Source: Olavius sp. associated proteobacterium Delta 1 (GTDB lineage: Bacteria; Desulfobacterota; Desulfobacteria; Desulfobacterales; JAFDCJ01). From it: a stretch of 62,682 nt of DNA. The DNA lies in NCBI GenBank assembly GCA_902749685.1, contig CACVKW010001256.1, positions 1 to 62,682 on the forward strand. The letters are read 5' to 3'. This document shows, in pieces, positions 52,766 through 62,469 of the stretch. Every line of letters begins with the position of its first letter. Position 1 is the first letter of the stretch. The translations under genes were made by a program, and so were the position numbers. The notes beneath the pieces are model-generated. The model was not told the DNA's origin and did no database searches. It was given only the letters and a program-made list of their open reading frames with translations.

Positions 52766-53370
52766 CCTTAAATATTCAATCTTCAATCGAAAATCTTCAA
52801 TCATTTATAGCGCTGTGTATAAGGGAGCGGCTATGTATATCAAGCAATCAGACCTCCTTTTGGGAACAAGCATGGATTTCGTTAAGAAAATCATGGATAT
52901 ATCTCGAATGATATCCCATGAAAAAGGAGATATACTGTTTCATGAAAATGATGAGGCTCGCCACTTTTACATCCTGCTTAACGGACATGTAAAGTTGAGT
53001 GTTGGCGAGGGTGGTCAGGTGGTTTACGATGTCGGGCAAAACGGCGAAGCATTTGGCTGGTCCAGCTTAATCGGAAGAGACGTCTATTCGGCCTCGGCAG
53101 AGTGCGTGGAACCGACCAAGCTGCTGGTAACCGACCGCCAAGAACTTGGCAAAGTGCTGGAAGAAGATCCGGCCAACGGCATAATTTTTTTGAAGCAGCT
53201 TGCGGCAACGCTGGGAAATCGATTAATGGAAACTTACAAAATGATCCCGTAAAGATTGAATATTTTCGATTGAATATTGAATATTTAAGGTGTTTTTCCA
53301 ATTTTAAATAGGGTGGAGCAGGGCGACATCCATAAATATTCAATATTTAATTTTCAATATTCAATCCCGG
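52766..53370. repeat. ATATTCA heptad tracts flanking a cNMP gene
   Basis: Tracts at 52772-52806 and 53254-53288, in opposite orientation, surround the gene at 52833-53252. The 37 bases 52766-52802 and 53254-53290 are inverted repeats with two mismatches. A third tract in the first orientation lies at 53336-53370. All have period 7. The right arm begins one base after the gene's stop codon. Confidence 0.8.
52833..53252 (+). CDS. Cyclic nucleotide-binding domain protein
   Basis: A 139-residue protein with one cNMP-binding domain. The beta-roll is FYILLNGHVKLSVGEGGQVVYDVGQNGEAFGWSSLIGRDVYSASAEC in part; the phosphate-binding cassette has GEAFGWSSLI then SASAEC rather than the standard E-[FL] and R-[SA]. 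No DNA-binding domain follows. The ATG at 52833 has an AGGGAG site seven bases upstream, while the open frame from 52734 covers repeat sequence. The gene is enclosed by inverted heptad tracts. Confidence 0.78.
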   Translation: MYIKQSDLLLGTSMDFVKKIMDISRMISHEKGDILFHENDEARHFYILLNGHVKLSVGEGGQVVYDVGQNGEAFGWSSLIGRDVYSASAECVEPTKLLVTDRQELGKVLEEDPANGIIFLKQLAATLGNRLMETYKMIP

Positions 53371-53393
53371 CTTGTCCGGGTCAGGGGGGTTCT

Positions 53394-54740
53394 ATGAGTG
53401 GCCATCTATCACCAACTTCAACAAAGGATGAATTGACCCGTCGGGAGTTTCTGTGGCTTTCATCGATGCTCGCCGGTGGATTGGTGATCGGATGCGCAAC
53501 TGATCCGGTTACCGGTAAACAACAGTTCATGCTGATGTCTGAAGAAGAAGAAATCCAGATCGACAAACTGTACTCACCATATCAATTCTCTGCAGATTAT
53601 GGCACGGTTCAGGATAAAAAGCTCAATGGGTATATTGACCAGGTTGGAAAAAAATTGGCAGTACGCACGCATCGCCCACACATGCCTTATTCGTTCCGGG
53701 TGGTCAATGCCACCTATGTCAATGCCTATGCATTTCCAGGCGGTAGCATTGCTGCAACTCGGGGAATTTTACTGAAAATTGATAACGAAGCCGAATTAGC
53801 CGGATTGCTGGGTCATGAGCTGGGCCATGTGAATGCTCGGCATGCGGCCGAACAGCAATCGAAAGGCAATGTCATGCAGTTAGGTGTGGGTTTAGCTTCA
53901 ATTGCGGCAATGACTCAAAGCAAAGCGATGGGCGAGCTGACGTCACAACTTGGCATGATCGGAGCCGGAGCCTTGCTGTCTTATTACAGTCGGGATAATG
54001 AGCGGGAGGCGGATGCATTAGGTATGAATTATATGGTGGAGGCCGATTATGGCTCCGATGGATTTGTCGGATTGATGGATATGCTAAACAACTTATCAAA
54101 ACGTAAACTCAGCGCTACTGAATTATTGTTTGCCACCCATCCCATGAGTGACGAACGCTACCAAACCGCCGTTAAGGAGGCACAGACTACCTATATATCC
54201 GCACAGAAGAAGCCATTGTACCGAGAACGATATATGGACAATATTGCCAAATTACGGGCGCAGAAAGGTGCCATCGAGCAGATGCAAAAAGGCCAAGAAA
54301 GTATGATGAAAAAAAAATATGACACTGCCGACGATCATTTTCGAAAGGCTTTAAAAAAATCTCCCGATGATTATGCCGGATTGGTACTCATGGCAAGGTC
54401 TCAGCTTCTTCAACAAAAATGGGCTGTGGGCCGCGAATATGCTGAAATGGCTCAAAAAGCCTATCCGCAAGAAGCTCAGGCTTATTATCTCAGCGGTATC
54501 GCAAAAATAAAACTTAAGGCTTTCGAAGGAGCATACGAAGAATTTAACACCTGTGAAAAACTGCTGCCCAGTAATCCTAACACCATTTTCTTTAAGGGCT
54601 ATTCTCAGGAAAAAATGGAGCATATTCCAGAAGCTGCAAAAGAATATCAATATTATCTGCAAATGGTGCAAAAAGGCGACTACGCCAAACATGCTTATCG
54701 GCGCCTGAAAGATTGGAGGGCTAAGGGATATATTGAATAG
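53394..54740 (+). CDS. Tat-exported M48 metalloprotease lipoprotein with TPR
   Basis: A 448-residue protein of the BepA/LoiP-like M48 group. The twin-arginine signal TRREFLWLSS is followed by a lipobox VIGC (residues about 30-33). The zinc motif is HELGHVNARH, the third ligand Glu is in NEREADALGMNYM, and the C-terminal 150 residues (about 295-448) have four TPR-like repeats (YDTADDHFRKALKKSPDDYAGL and so on). It is expected to degrade misfolded outer-membrane proteins. I use the ATG at 53394 after GGGGGG, as the longer frame includes repeat sequence. Confidence 0.88.
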   Translation: MSGHLSPTSTKDELTRREFLWLSSMLAGGLVIGCATDPVTGKQQFMLMSEEEEIQIDKLYSPYQFSADYGTVQDKKLNGYIDQVGKKLAVRTHRPHMPYSFRVVNATYVNAYAFPGGSIAATRGILLKIDNEAELAGLLGHELGHVNARHAAEQQSKGNVMQLGVGLASIAAMTQSKAMGELTSQLGMIGAGALLSYYSRDNEREADALGMNYMVEADYGSDGFVGLMDMLNNLSKRKLSATELLFATHPMSDERYQTAVKEAQTTYISAQKKPLYRERYMDNIAKLRAQKGAIEQMQKGQESMMKKKYDTADDHFRKALKKSPDDYAGLVLMARSQLLQQKWAVGREYAEMAQKAYPQEAQAYYLSGIAKIKLKAFEGAYEEFNTCEKLLPSNPNTIFFKGYSQEKMEHIPEAAKEYQYYLQMVQKGDYAKHAYRRLKDWRAKGYIE

Positions 54741-57621
54741 TGGGATGAAACAGTTCAATGAACTACCAGAAGCATTGATTGAAGATGCCAAGAGAAAATG
54801 GGAAGAATTTAATAATTCCTCTGAGGCAGCCAATCTTGAGCCGCCACAAGACTCCGACATATTGTCCGCCTTGAACCGAGTTTTTGCGTTTAGCGAATTT
54901 GTCGCTGAAAACTGCATCCGCGATCCTGCCTTCTTAGACGATCTTGTCAACAGCGGTGATCTGGGTCGGTGTTATACACCGCTGGATTACACCAACTCTC
55001 TCCGCCAAGTGCTTGCCGGTGTACGCGATGGGGATATGCTGAGCCAGGTTTTACGTCAGTACCGTCGCCGAGAGATGGTCCGCATCGCCTGGCGGGATCT
55101 AGCCGAATGGGCGGATCTGACCGAAACCATGAGCGCCCTGTCTGATTTTGCGGATGCCTGTCTGGAGCAAACCCTTAAAATACTTTATCAGTGGCAGTGT
55201 GACAAATTCGGTATACCGACGGCCGACGATGGTTCAAAACAGCATCTGGTGGTTCTGGGGCTGGGCAAACTGGGCGCCAGGGAGCTGAACTTTTCCTCCG
55301 ATGTGGATTTGATCTTCACCTATCCCAGGGGCGGCCAGACCCGCGGCGCCGATAGCAGCCTGAGCAATGAAGATTTTTTTTCCCGGCTGTGCCGCCGTTT
55401 GATAAAAGTGATCGGTCAACCAACACCGGACGGTTTAGTGTTCCGGGTGGATCTAAGGCTCAGGCCCTTTGGCGAAAGCGGCCCTTTAGCCATGGATTTT
55501 GGCGGCCTAGAGCAGTATTATCAGGAGCAGGGTCGCGAATGGGAGCGCTATGCGTTGATCAAGGCCAGAACCGTGGCCGGCGATAAAGCAGCCGGGAATT
55601 TTTTGCTTGAACAGCTGCATCCGTTTATCTACCGCCGCTATCTGGATTATAGCGCCTTTGAATCTTTAAGGGAAATGAAGCAGATGATCGCCCTGGAAGT
55701 CAAACGCAAAGGCATGGCAAACGATATCAAACTCGGGCCGGGCGGAATACGAGAAATCGAATTTTTCGGTCAGATTTTCCAGCTGATTCGCGGCGGCGTG
55801 ACACCGGCCCTGCAGGAAACCGGCATTTTAAAAGTACTCATAGCTCTGGCTGAGGAACACAATATTCCCCAGGAGGTATGCCGTGAACTGACCGACGCCT
55901 ATGTGTTTTTACGCAATACGGAAAACAGGCTGCAGGAGTATTCCGACCAGCAAACCCACCAACTGCCTCCTGGTGACAGCGGTCAATTACGCCTGGCGGC
56001 ATCCATGGGCTTTGCTGGTGCCGGGTCATTTAAATCGGCCTTAGACGATCATCGGGACAGGGTCCACGGTCATTTTCAAATGCTTTTGGAGTCCGGTGAT
56101 GCCGGGGACAGGCCCCAAAAAATTGAAGCTCCGCTGGATAGCATCTGGCAAAACGTGACCGAAAGCCGACAGGCCGGTCAAACGCTTGCCTCGCTGGGTT
56201 ACGATCAACCGGAGCAAGTACTGCCGCTGCTCGAGTATTTGAGAAACGATCCGGAAACACGGGCGTTGAGCCCTAAAGGCCGCCGGCGTCTCGATAAATT
56301 GATGCCGCGGTTTTTAAAAGAAATCGGTACCTGCGAAAACCCGCTGATTACCTTACGCCGGATCATCGATCTAATTAAAACCATTGAAAGACGCACCAGC
56401 TATCTGGCATTGCTGCTGGAAAACCCGACCGCCCTCTCCCATCTGGTGAAACTTTCAAATGCCAGCCCCTGGATTGCCTCGTTTCTGGCGCGCCATCCGG
56501 TGCTGCTGGATGAACTGCTTGACCCGCGCACCCTCTATCAACCACCGCAAAAAAACGAGATGAAAAAGGGCTTGCAGCACCGCCTGGCATTAATACCGCC
56601 GGATGACCTTGAGTACCAGATTGAACAGCTGTGCATTTTCAAACAGATCAATGTTCTGCGGGTAGCAACGGCCGATGTCACCGGCACCTTACCGCTGATG
56701 AGGGTAAGCGATTATCTCTCCGAGATTGCCGAAATCATTCTAAATGAAGTGGTTGATCTGGCCTTCAACCACCTGGTGTCAAAACATGGCGCCCCTGACT
56801 GCCGGCTGGGCAACAAACCCTGTCTGAGGGGATTCGCCGTTATCGCTTACGGCAAATTGGGCGGGTTGGAACTCGGCTACGGTTCGGATCTTGATCTGGT
56901 TTTTCTGCATGCCGGTACCCATGAGCAAACCGGCGGCGGTAAGAGAGCCATCGACAGCGCTCAATTCTTTAACCGCCTCGGTCAGCGCGTCATCCACATT
57001 CTTACGGCGCATACCCGGGCCGGTAAGGCCTACGAAATCGACATGCGGTTGCGGCCCAGCGGCAGTTCGGGCATTCTGGTCAGCCACATTGATGCTTTCA
57101 GCGAATACCAGATAGCGGAAGCCTGGACCTGGGAGCATCAGGCGCTGATTAAGGCCCGACCGATATGCGGCGATGACCTTATTGCCCAACGCTTTGAAAA
57201 GATCCGCTCCAAAGTACTCGCACGACAGCGGTCGGGACCCGAACTAAAGGAAGAAGTCACTCGTATGCGCGAAAGAATGCGCCAAGAGTTGCTAAAACCG
57301 GAGGCGGGCTTGTTTGACCTCAAGCAGGACGCCGGCGCCATGGTCGACATCGAGTTTTTGGTGCAGTTTCTGGTGCTGCTGAATTCACACAAACATCCCG
57401 GTCTGCTGCAATGGACCGACAATGTTCGCCTCCTTCAAACCCTGATTGAAACCGGTACGATGGATGAGGTAACCGCCCATCAGCTCAAACATGCCTATTT
57501 AATCTATCGCGCGGTCGCGCATCAACTCAGCCTCCAGGAAAAGCCGGCCAAGGTCTCCCGTGAAAAATTTGACCTCCTGCAAAAAAGGGTCACAGAAATC
57601 TACCAAAGTGTTTTCGAATAA
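54733..57621 (+). CDS. glnE: Glutamine synthetase adenylyltransferase
   Basis: A 962-residue bifunctional enzyme that adds AMP to and removes it from glutamine synthetase. Two nucleotidyltransferase halves each have a GxGKLG...SD-D motif: LGLGKLGARELNFSSDVDLIF (about 177-197, the adenylyl-removing side) and AYGKLGGLELGYGSDLDLVFL (about 703-723, the adenylylating side). Length matches E. coli GlnE (946). The first codon is TTG at 54733, with ATG at 54745 in frame; AAGGGA upstream fits the TTG. It overlaps the protease gene by 8 bases. It acts with glnD and PII nearby. Confidence 0.9.
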   Translation: MNSGMKQFNELPEALIEDAKRKWEEFNNSSEAANLEPPQDSDILSALNRVFAFSEFVAENCIRDPAFLDDLVNSGDLGRCYTPLDYTNSLRQVLAGVRDGDMLSQVLRQYRRREMVRIAWRDLAEWADLTETMSALSDFADACLEQTLKILYQWQCDKFGIPTADDGSKQHLVVLGLGKLGARELNFSSDVDLIFTYPRGGQTRGADSSLSNEDFFSRLCRRLIKVIGQPTPDGLVFRVDLRLRPFGESGPLAMDFGGLEQYYQEQGREWERYALIKARTVAGDKAAGNFLLEQLHPFIYRRYLDYSAFESLREMKQMIALEVKRKGMANDIKLGPGGIREIEFFGQIFQLIRGGVTPALQETGILKVLIALAEEHNIPQEVCRELTDAYVFLRNTENRLQEYSDQQTHQLPPGDSGQLRLAASMGFAGAGSFKSALDDHRDRVHGHFQMLLESGDAGDRPQKIEAPLDSIWQNVTESRQAGQTLASLGYDQPEQVLPLLEYLRNDPETRALSPKGRRRLDKLMPRFLKEIGTCENPLITLRRIIDLIKTIERRTSYLALLLENPTALSHLVKLSNASPWIASFLARHPVLLDELLDPRTLYQPPQKNEMKKGLQHRLALIPPDDLEYQIEQLCIFKQINVLRVATADVTGTLPLMRVSDYLSEIAEIILNEVVDLAFNHLVSKHGAPDCRLGNKPCLRGFAVIAYGKLGGLELGYGSDLDLVFLHAGTHEQTGGGKRAIDSAQFFNRLGQRVIHILTAHTRAGKAYEIDMRLRPSGSSGILVSHIDAFSEYQIAEAWTWEHQALIKARPICGDDLIAQRFEKIRSKVLARQRSGPELKEEVTRMRERMRQELLKPEAGLFDLKQDAGAMVDIEFLVQFLVLLNSHKHPGLLQWTDNVRLLQTLIETGTMDEVTAHQLKHAYLIYRAVAHQLSLQEKPAKVSREKFDLLQKRVTEIYQSVFE

Positions 57622-57963
57622 AATCCTTAATCCAAATCTGCCAGACGCAAAGAACAAAATTTAGAAATTAAACATGATAGCGGCAAAGTTCGAAAACACG
57701 TAAAAAAGAAAAAGTAAATAACTGATTTTCTATCTATCGCCTGCCAGCAAGTATCGCCCAAACAATACACAATAAATATTCAACATTACGAATTTGTAAT
57801 TTTTTTCGCCAATTTCTGCCAATTTTGTAATGTTCACTTTTTAAATATTCTACTTGAAAATTATATAACTTACTGAAATTATGAGGATTTAAAAGCACAA
57901 TCGTTTAATGGCATACATGTTGCTCATAAGGAAATGATTAATTCAAAAGGCAACTAATTTCAT
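57622..57963. other. Intergenic region before glnD
   Basis: 342 bases, AT-rich, holding the sigma-54 promoter of glnD near the right end (described separately). A short ATAAATATTCAA fragment at about 57770 resembles the ATATTCA words but does not continue as a tract. No gene or RNA is visible. Confidence 0.5.
57909..57924 (+). promoter_or_regulatory. Sigma-54 (-24/-12) promoter of glnD
   Basis: TGGCAT-N5-TTGCT gives GG and GC separated by exactly ten bases, the core of RpoN promoters (consensus TGGCAC-N5-TTGCA/T). It sits 40 bases before the glnD ATG. RpoN promoters drive nitrogen-assimilation genes together with NtrC, fitting glnD, amtB and PII here. I found no clear NtrC-binding palindrome in the region. 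Confidence 0.7.
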
Positions 57964-60579
57964 ATGGACAACATTTACGTACATGCCTCAACCCAGCTGC
58001 AACAGGAAACCCGGGCATTGGTTGACCGCCTTTTCCAGGGAAAAGTACGGGACTTTCTAAAGCAGCATGCCCGCATTCTGGATGCTTATTTCATCGAGGC
58101 CTTTGAGACCAGCATGGTCGGCCCCCGCATGGATATCAGCAAAAATCCGTATGCCATCATCGCTCTGGGCGGCTATGGCCGGGAGGAGCAGTGCATTCAT
58201 TCCGACGTTGATCTGCTGTTTCTGTTTAAAAAAAGGGTGCCGAATCAAGCAGAAAACCTGATCCGGGAGATTGTCTACCCGCTATGGGACATTGGACTTG
58301 AGGTCGGATATGCCACCCGGTCGCTGAAGGAGTGCATCGCTCTGTCCAGCAGGGATTTTGAAATATTGACCCCGCTGCTGGATGCACGATTCATCTGCGG
58401 ATGGTCGCATATATATTCTGATCTGACGGATCAGTTACGGGAAAAAGTGGTTCGCAAAAAGTCCCGCACCATAGTCAACTGGCTGGTCGAGAATAACGAA
58501 ATGCGTCATGCCCATTTCGGGGACTCGGCCTATCTGCTCGAGCCCAATCTCAAAGAGGGCCAGGGCGGATTGCGGGATTATCATACCATGCTGTGGATCG
58601 GACAGATTGAGTTTAACATCAAGCAGTCCCGGGATCTGGAATACTTTGGTCTGCTGTCCTACGAAGAGTTTCAGTCTTTAAAACGCTCCCTGGCCTTTAT
58701 CTGGAAAGTGCGCAACCGCTTGCATTTCCTTTGCGGCAGAAAATACGATCAGCTGCACTTTGAAAACCAGATCAAGCTGGCGGAAATCATGAAATATAAG
58801 AAAAGCAATGGACAGCAGCCGGTCGAACGGTTTCTGGGAGAGTTGCACGGCCGCATGGAATCGTTGAAACAGCAGCATCTGATGTTCCTGTATGAACTGG
58901 GCCTCGAGAAAAAGCGCAAACGGAGAAGAAAATCACAGAAGCAGACCAAGGTTGAGGGCCTTGAAGTTAGCGAGTGGGGCATGCTTAATTTTGCCGCACC
59001 CGAGCAAATTATGGATGCGCCGGATCTTCTGATAAAGATATTTGAAGAAAGCGCGCGCTTGAAAATTCCGCTAAGTGCGGAAGCCAAGCGCCTGGTCAAA
59101 GAATTCTCCTACCTGGTGAATGCAACATATCGCAGCTCTGAGCCGCTCGTCCAATCTTTCGAACGTATTCTGGTGGCCCCGGCACCGACCTTTAATGTCT
59201 TAAATGAAATGTTGAACACCGGTTTTCTGGTGCGGTTTATCCCGGATTTTCGCAACATCATTAACCGCATCCAGTATGATGAATACCATCTTTACCCGGT
59301 GGACAAGCATTTGCTGCGAACGGTTCACACGCTTAAAAATTTTGGATCAAAAAAAGAAAACAGTTTGGAGCCGTTATGCGGGCAGGTCTACCGGGAGCTT
59401 AAAAACAAGAAGCTCTTGCTCTGGGCCGCCCTGCTGCACGATGTCGGCAAAGGTGATGAAAATGACGATCATGCCGCCAAAGGCGCCGGCATCATTAAAA
59501 AAATTCTAACCAAAAAAGGAATGAACGCCGCAGACGTCGCAAGCGTTGAGTTTTTGGTCCAAAACCACCTTTTCCTGATTAAAAGAGCCACCAGAAGGGA
59601 TATCCACGACGAGGAAACCGCCATTTTCACGGCCAGAAAAATACAGGATGTTGAACGGTTGAAAATGCTGTACCTTCTGACCGTGGCCGATTCCATCTCA
59701 ACCGGTCCGATGGCCTGGAATGACTGGACGGCAGCCCTCTTAAGGGACTTTTTTCTGAAAATCCTCAACGTGCTGGAAAAAGGGGAGTTGGCCACCGAAG
59801 CGGCCGTCAACATCATCAAACAGAAGAGAATAGACATCATCGGTTCGGCCCGCACCCGCAAAGCAAAACAGGACATCGGCGCCCTGTTTGATAATATGTC
59901 GCCGCGTTATCGCCTGTATATGCCCGCCCGCTCAATGCTGGAGCATATCAAACTATTTGAACAACTGGGTGATGCCGACTTTCTATGGGATATCAAGCGC
60001 TCGGCCGACGCCAACACCCGTTCGGTGACCATTTGCGCTAAAGACCGTCCGGGTCTTATTTCCAAAATTGCAGGGGTATTTACCCTCAACAACATCAATA
60101 TTCTGGATGTCCAGGTATTTACCTGGCGCAATAACATTGCGCTGGATATCTTCGAGGTCAAACCGCCGCCGGATCAAATAATGGAAGATGAAAAGTGGCA
60201 GCAGACCGCAAAAAATCTTACCACAGCCTTATCCGGTGATCTGGACCTGACCAAAGCACTTCGAAAAAAAACAGCTGCGCTTCGCCGGACCAACCACAGG
60301 ATGCGGCGAATACCCCACCGCATCACGGTCGACAACACCAGTTCCAGCTTTTTTACCATCATTGAAGTTTTTACCTATGATTTTCGCGGACTGCTCTTCA
60401 ACGTCACGGATGCGCTTTTTAATTGCGATCTAAACATCTGGGTCGCCAAAATCGCGACCAAAGCCGACCAGGTGGTGGATGTCTTTTATGTCTGGGATCT
60501 GAACGGACAAAAAGTGGATTCAGAAGATCAGGTGGATAAAATAAAAGCGGCTATATTGGATCGACTGCCGAAAATATAG
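57964..60579 (+). CDS. glnD: PII uridylyltransferase GlnD
   Basis: An 871-residue sensor of glutamine that uridylylates PII when nitrogen is low and removes UMP when glutamine is high. The nucleotidyltransferase motif is LGGYGREEQCIHSDVDLLFLF (about 62-82), the HD domain has LHDVGKGDENDDHA (about 496-510), and two ACT domains lie at the C-terminus (TICAKDRPGLISKIAG and FTYDFRGLLFNVTDAL). Length is close to E. coli GlnD (890). It has the sigma-54 promoter upstream, and amtB follows after 66 bases. Confidence 0.92.
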   Translation: MDNIYVHASTQLQQETRALVDRLFQGKVRDFLKQHARILDAYFIEAFETSMVGPRMDISKNPYAIIALGGYGREEQCIHSDVDLLFLFKKRVPNQAENLIREIVYPLWDIGLEVGYATRSLKECIALSSRDFEILTPLLDARFICGWSHIYSDLTDQLREKVVRKKSRTIVNWLVENNEMRHAHFGDSAYLLEPNLKEGQGGLRDYHTMLWIGQIEFNIKQSRDLEYFGLLSYEEFQSLKRSLAFIWKVRNRLHFLCGRKYDQLHFENQIKLAEIMKYKKSNGQQPVERFLGELHGRMESLKQQHLMFLYELGLEKKRKRRRKSQKQTKVEGLEVSEWGMLNFAAPEQIMDAPDLLIKIFEESARLKIPLSAEAKRLVKEFSYLVNATYRSSEPLVQSFERILVAPAPTFNVLNEMLNTGFLVRFIPDFRNIINRIQYDEYHLYPVDKHLLRTVHTLKNFGSKKENSLEPLCGQVYRELKNKKLLLWAALLHDVGKGDENDDHAAKGAGIIKKILTKKGMNAADVASVEFLVQNHLFLIKRATRRDIHDEETAIFTARKIQDVERLKMLYLLTVADSISTGPMAWNDWTAALLRDFFLKILNVLEKGELATEAAVNIIKQKRIDIIGSARTRKAKQDIGALFDNMSPRYRLYMPARSMLEHIKLFEQLGDADFLWDIKRSADANTRSVTICAKDRPGLISKIAGVFTLNNINILDVQVFTWRNNIALDIFEVKPPPDQIMEDEKWQQTAKNLTTALSGDLDLTKALRKKTAALRRTNHRMRRIPHRITVDNTSSSFFTIIEVFTYDFRGLLFNVTDALFNCDLNIWVAKIATKADQVVDVFYVWDLNGQKVDSEDQVDKIKAAILDRLPKI

Positions 60580-60589
60580 GATGCATTAA

Positions 60590-62043
60590 ATATTCAATAG
60601 ACAACCTGCAATCTTCAATAAAATAAGGGAGGAGAAATTCAAAAAATGAGATTTAAGCGTTTACTGACAATTGCGATTATGCTGGTTTTGCCATCTTCTT
60701 CAGCGCTGGCAGCGGATGGATTGAATTCCGGCGACACGGCCTGGATAATTGTGTCAACCGCGCTGGTAATGATGATGACGCCGGCCGGTCTGGCACTGTT
60801 TTACGGCGGCATGTCCCGCTATAAAAACCTGTTGAATACCTTCGCCATGACCATTGTTGCGTATTGCCTGACAAGCGTCACCTGGATGATGTGGGGGTAT
60901 ACATTGTCTTTCGGCCCGGATAAGGCCGGTATCATCGGCGGTCTGTCAAATGTTTTCATGGCCGGCATTGGCGTGGACAGCCTTTCAGGCAGCATCCCAA
61001 CCTATGTTTTCGCCCTGTTTCAGATGACATTTGCCTGCATCACCGTTGCGCTGGTCCTGGGCTCGATTGTGGATCGGATGAAATTTTCGTCATGGATTGT
61101 ATTTACGATTCTGTGGATTACCTTTATTTATTGCCCGATCGCCCATTGGGTATGGGGCGGCGGCTGGATGGGCAGCATGGGGTCGCTCGATTTCGCAGGG
61201 GGTACCGTGGTTCATATTAATGCCGGTGTGGCCGGCCTGGTTCTTTCTCTGGTGCTGGGCAAAAGAATCGGGTATGGCAAAGATGCCATGTTCCCATCCA
61301 GTATCGCACTGACTGCCCTGGGAGCGGCGTTGTTGTGGTTTGGCTGGTTTGGCTTTAATGCCGGCAGCCAGCTGGCGGCGGACGGTATTGCCGGTTCGGC
61401 CTTTCTGGTAACCAACACGTCGGCCGCTGTGGGCGCCCTGGCGTGGATGTTCGCTGAGTGGATGGTCGACAAAAAGCCAACCGTCCTGGGACTGGCTTCC
61501 GGCATCGTTGCCGGGCTGGTTGCCATCACCCCGGCGGCCGGATATGTCAATTTGCCGGCCTCGCTGATCATCGGCCTGGGTGCCGGCTTGCTTGGCTTTT
61601 ACAGTGTCGCAAAGATCAAGCAAAAAGTGGGTTATGATGACTCGCTGGATGCCTTCGGCGTACACGGCATGTGTGGAATCTGGGGCGCGTTGGCCACCGG
61701 GCTGTTTGCCAGTCCGGCCATCAACGAGGCGGGGCGTGGACTGTTTTATGGCAATCCGAAACAACTCTGGATCCAAATTGTGTCGATCGTCGCCACAGCC
61801 GCATTTACCGCCGTCGGAACCCTAATTGTCACGTTTATAACCAAAATTTTAACCGGCGGCCTCAGAGTGGAAGAAGAAAGTGAAATCATCGGCCTCGACA
61901 ATTCCCTGCACGGCGAAAGGGCCTTCGAGATTCAAACACCATAGGCCTTAGTGTTATTGTGTATTTTGTGGCTCCTCCAAGGCGGAGCATTGAGATAATT
62001 TCACTAACTTGTAACGATTGAATATTTTCGATTGAATATTGAA
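60590..62043. repeat. Heptad tracts flanking amtB
   Basis: Tract 60590-60624 (ATATTCA, ATAGACA, ACCTGCA, ATCTTCA and one more unit) precedes amtB, and tract 62016-62043 (GATTGAA, TATTTTC, GATTGAA, TATTGAA) follows it in the opposite sense. Words match those at 52766-53370. Thus a second gene is framed by inverted heptad tracts. Confidence 0.65.
60646..61944 (+). CDS. amtB: Ammonium transporter AmtB
   Basis: A 432-residue channel for ammonium. A signal peptide (1-23) is followed by eleven membrane helices. The conduction pathway has the twin-His in VVHINAG and VHGMCGIWG; phenylalanine gate and NAG motifs are present (LFYGGMSRYKNLLN, FGWFGFNAGS). It ends with a cytoplasmic tail with acidic residues. 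The PII gene follows after 120 bases, and the GlnK-type protein is expected to plug this channel when ammonium is ample. Confidence 0.95.
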   Translation: MRFKRLLTIAIMLVLPSSSALAADGLNSGDTAWIIVSTALVMMMTPAGLALFYGGMSRYKNLLNTFAMTIVAYCLTSVTWMMWGYTLSFGPDKAGIIGGLSNVFMAGIGVDSLSGSIPTYVFALFQMTFACITVALVLGSIVDRMKFSSWIVFTILWITFIYCPIAHWVWGGGWMGSMGSLDFAGGTVVHINAGVAGLVLSLVLGKRIGYGKDAMFPSSIALTALGAALLWFGWFGFNAGSQLAADGIAGSAFLVTNTSAAVGALAWMFAEWMVDKKPTVLGLASGIVAGLVAITPAAGYVNLPASLIIGLGAGLLGFYSVAKIKQKVGYDDSLDAFGVHGMCGIWGALATGLFASPAINEAGRGLFYGNPKQLWIQIVSIVATAAFTAVGTLIVTFITKILTGGLRVEEESEIIGLDNSLHGERAFEIQTP

Positions 62044-62064
62044 TAAACTAAAGGGGGAAAAATT

Positions 62065-62403
62065 ATGAAAAAAATTGAAGCGGTCATAAAACCCTTCAAG
62101 CTGGACGACGTCAAAGAAGCATTGAATGAAATCGGCATTCAGGGCATGACGATTTCAGAGGTCAAAGGTTACGGCCGGCAAAAAGGGCACAAGGAAATCT
62201 ACCGCGGGGCTGAATATGTGGTGGACTTTATTCCCAAAATTAAGATTGAGATCGTTGTGGAAGCCGATCGCGCCGGGCAGGTCGTGCAAAAAATCCGCGA
62301 AGCCGCCAACACCAACAAAATCGGCGACGGCAAGATCTTCGTGATACCGGTCGAAGAAGCCGTTCGCGTCAGAACCGGCGAAACGGGCAGTGATGCAGTC
62401 TAA
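62065..62403 (+). CDS. glnK: PII signalling protein, GlnK/GlnB type
   Basis: A 112-residue trimeric PII protein. The T-loop, GYGRQKGHKEIYRGAEYVVDF, has the uridylylation site Tyr51; the B-loop is GDGKIFVIPVEEAVRVRTGE. The length is exactly that of classical PII proteins. It binds ATP, ADP and 2-oxoglutarate, regulates AmtB, GlnE and NtrB, and is modified by GlnD encoded upstream. Proximity to amtB suggests glnK; glnB cannot be excluded. AAAGGGGG precedes the ATG. Confidence 0.94.
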   Translation: MKKIEAVIKPFKLDDVKEALNEIGIQGMTISEVKGYGRQKGHKEIYRGAEYVVDFIPKIKIEIVVEADRAGQVVQKIREAANTNKIGDGKIFVIPVEEAVRVRTGETGSDAV

Positions 62404-62469
62404 CGCCAAGCGTTTCGATTGCGGATCTTGGAATGGGAAGAAGTAAAATTAGAATATTTCCTTTTTCCC

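Noticed and set aside
62404..62469. Terminator directly after the PII gene
   Set aside because: No stable GC-rich stem with a following T-run could be found here.
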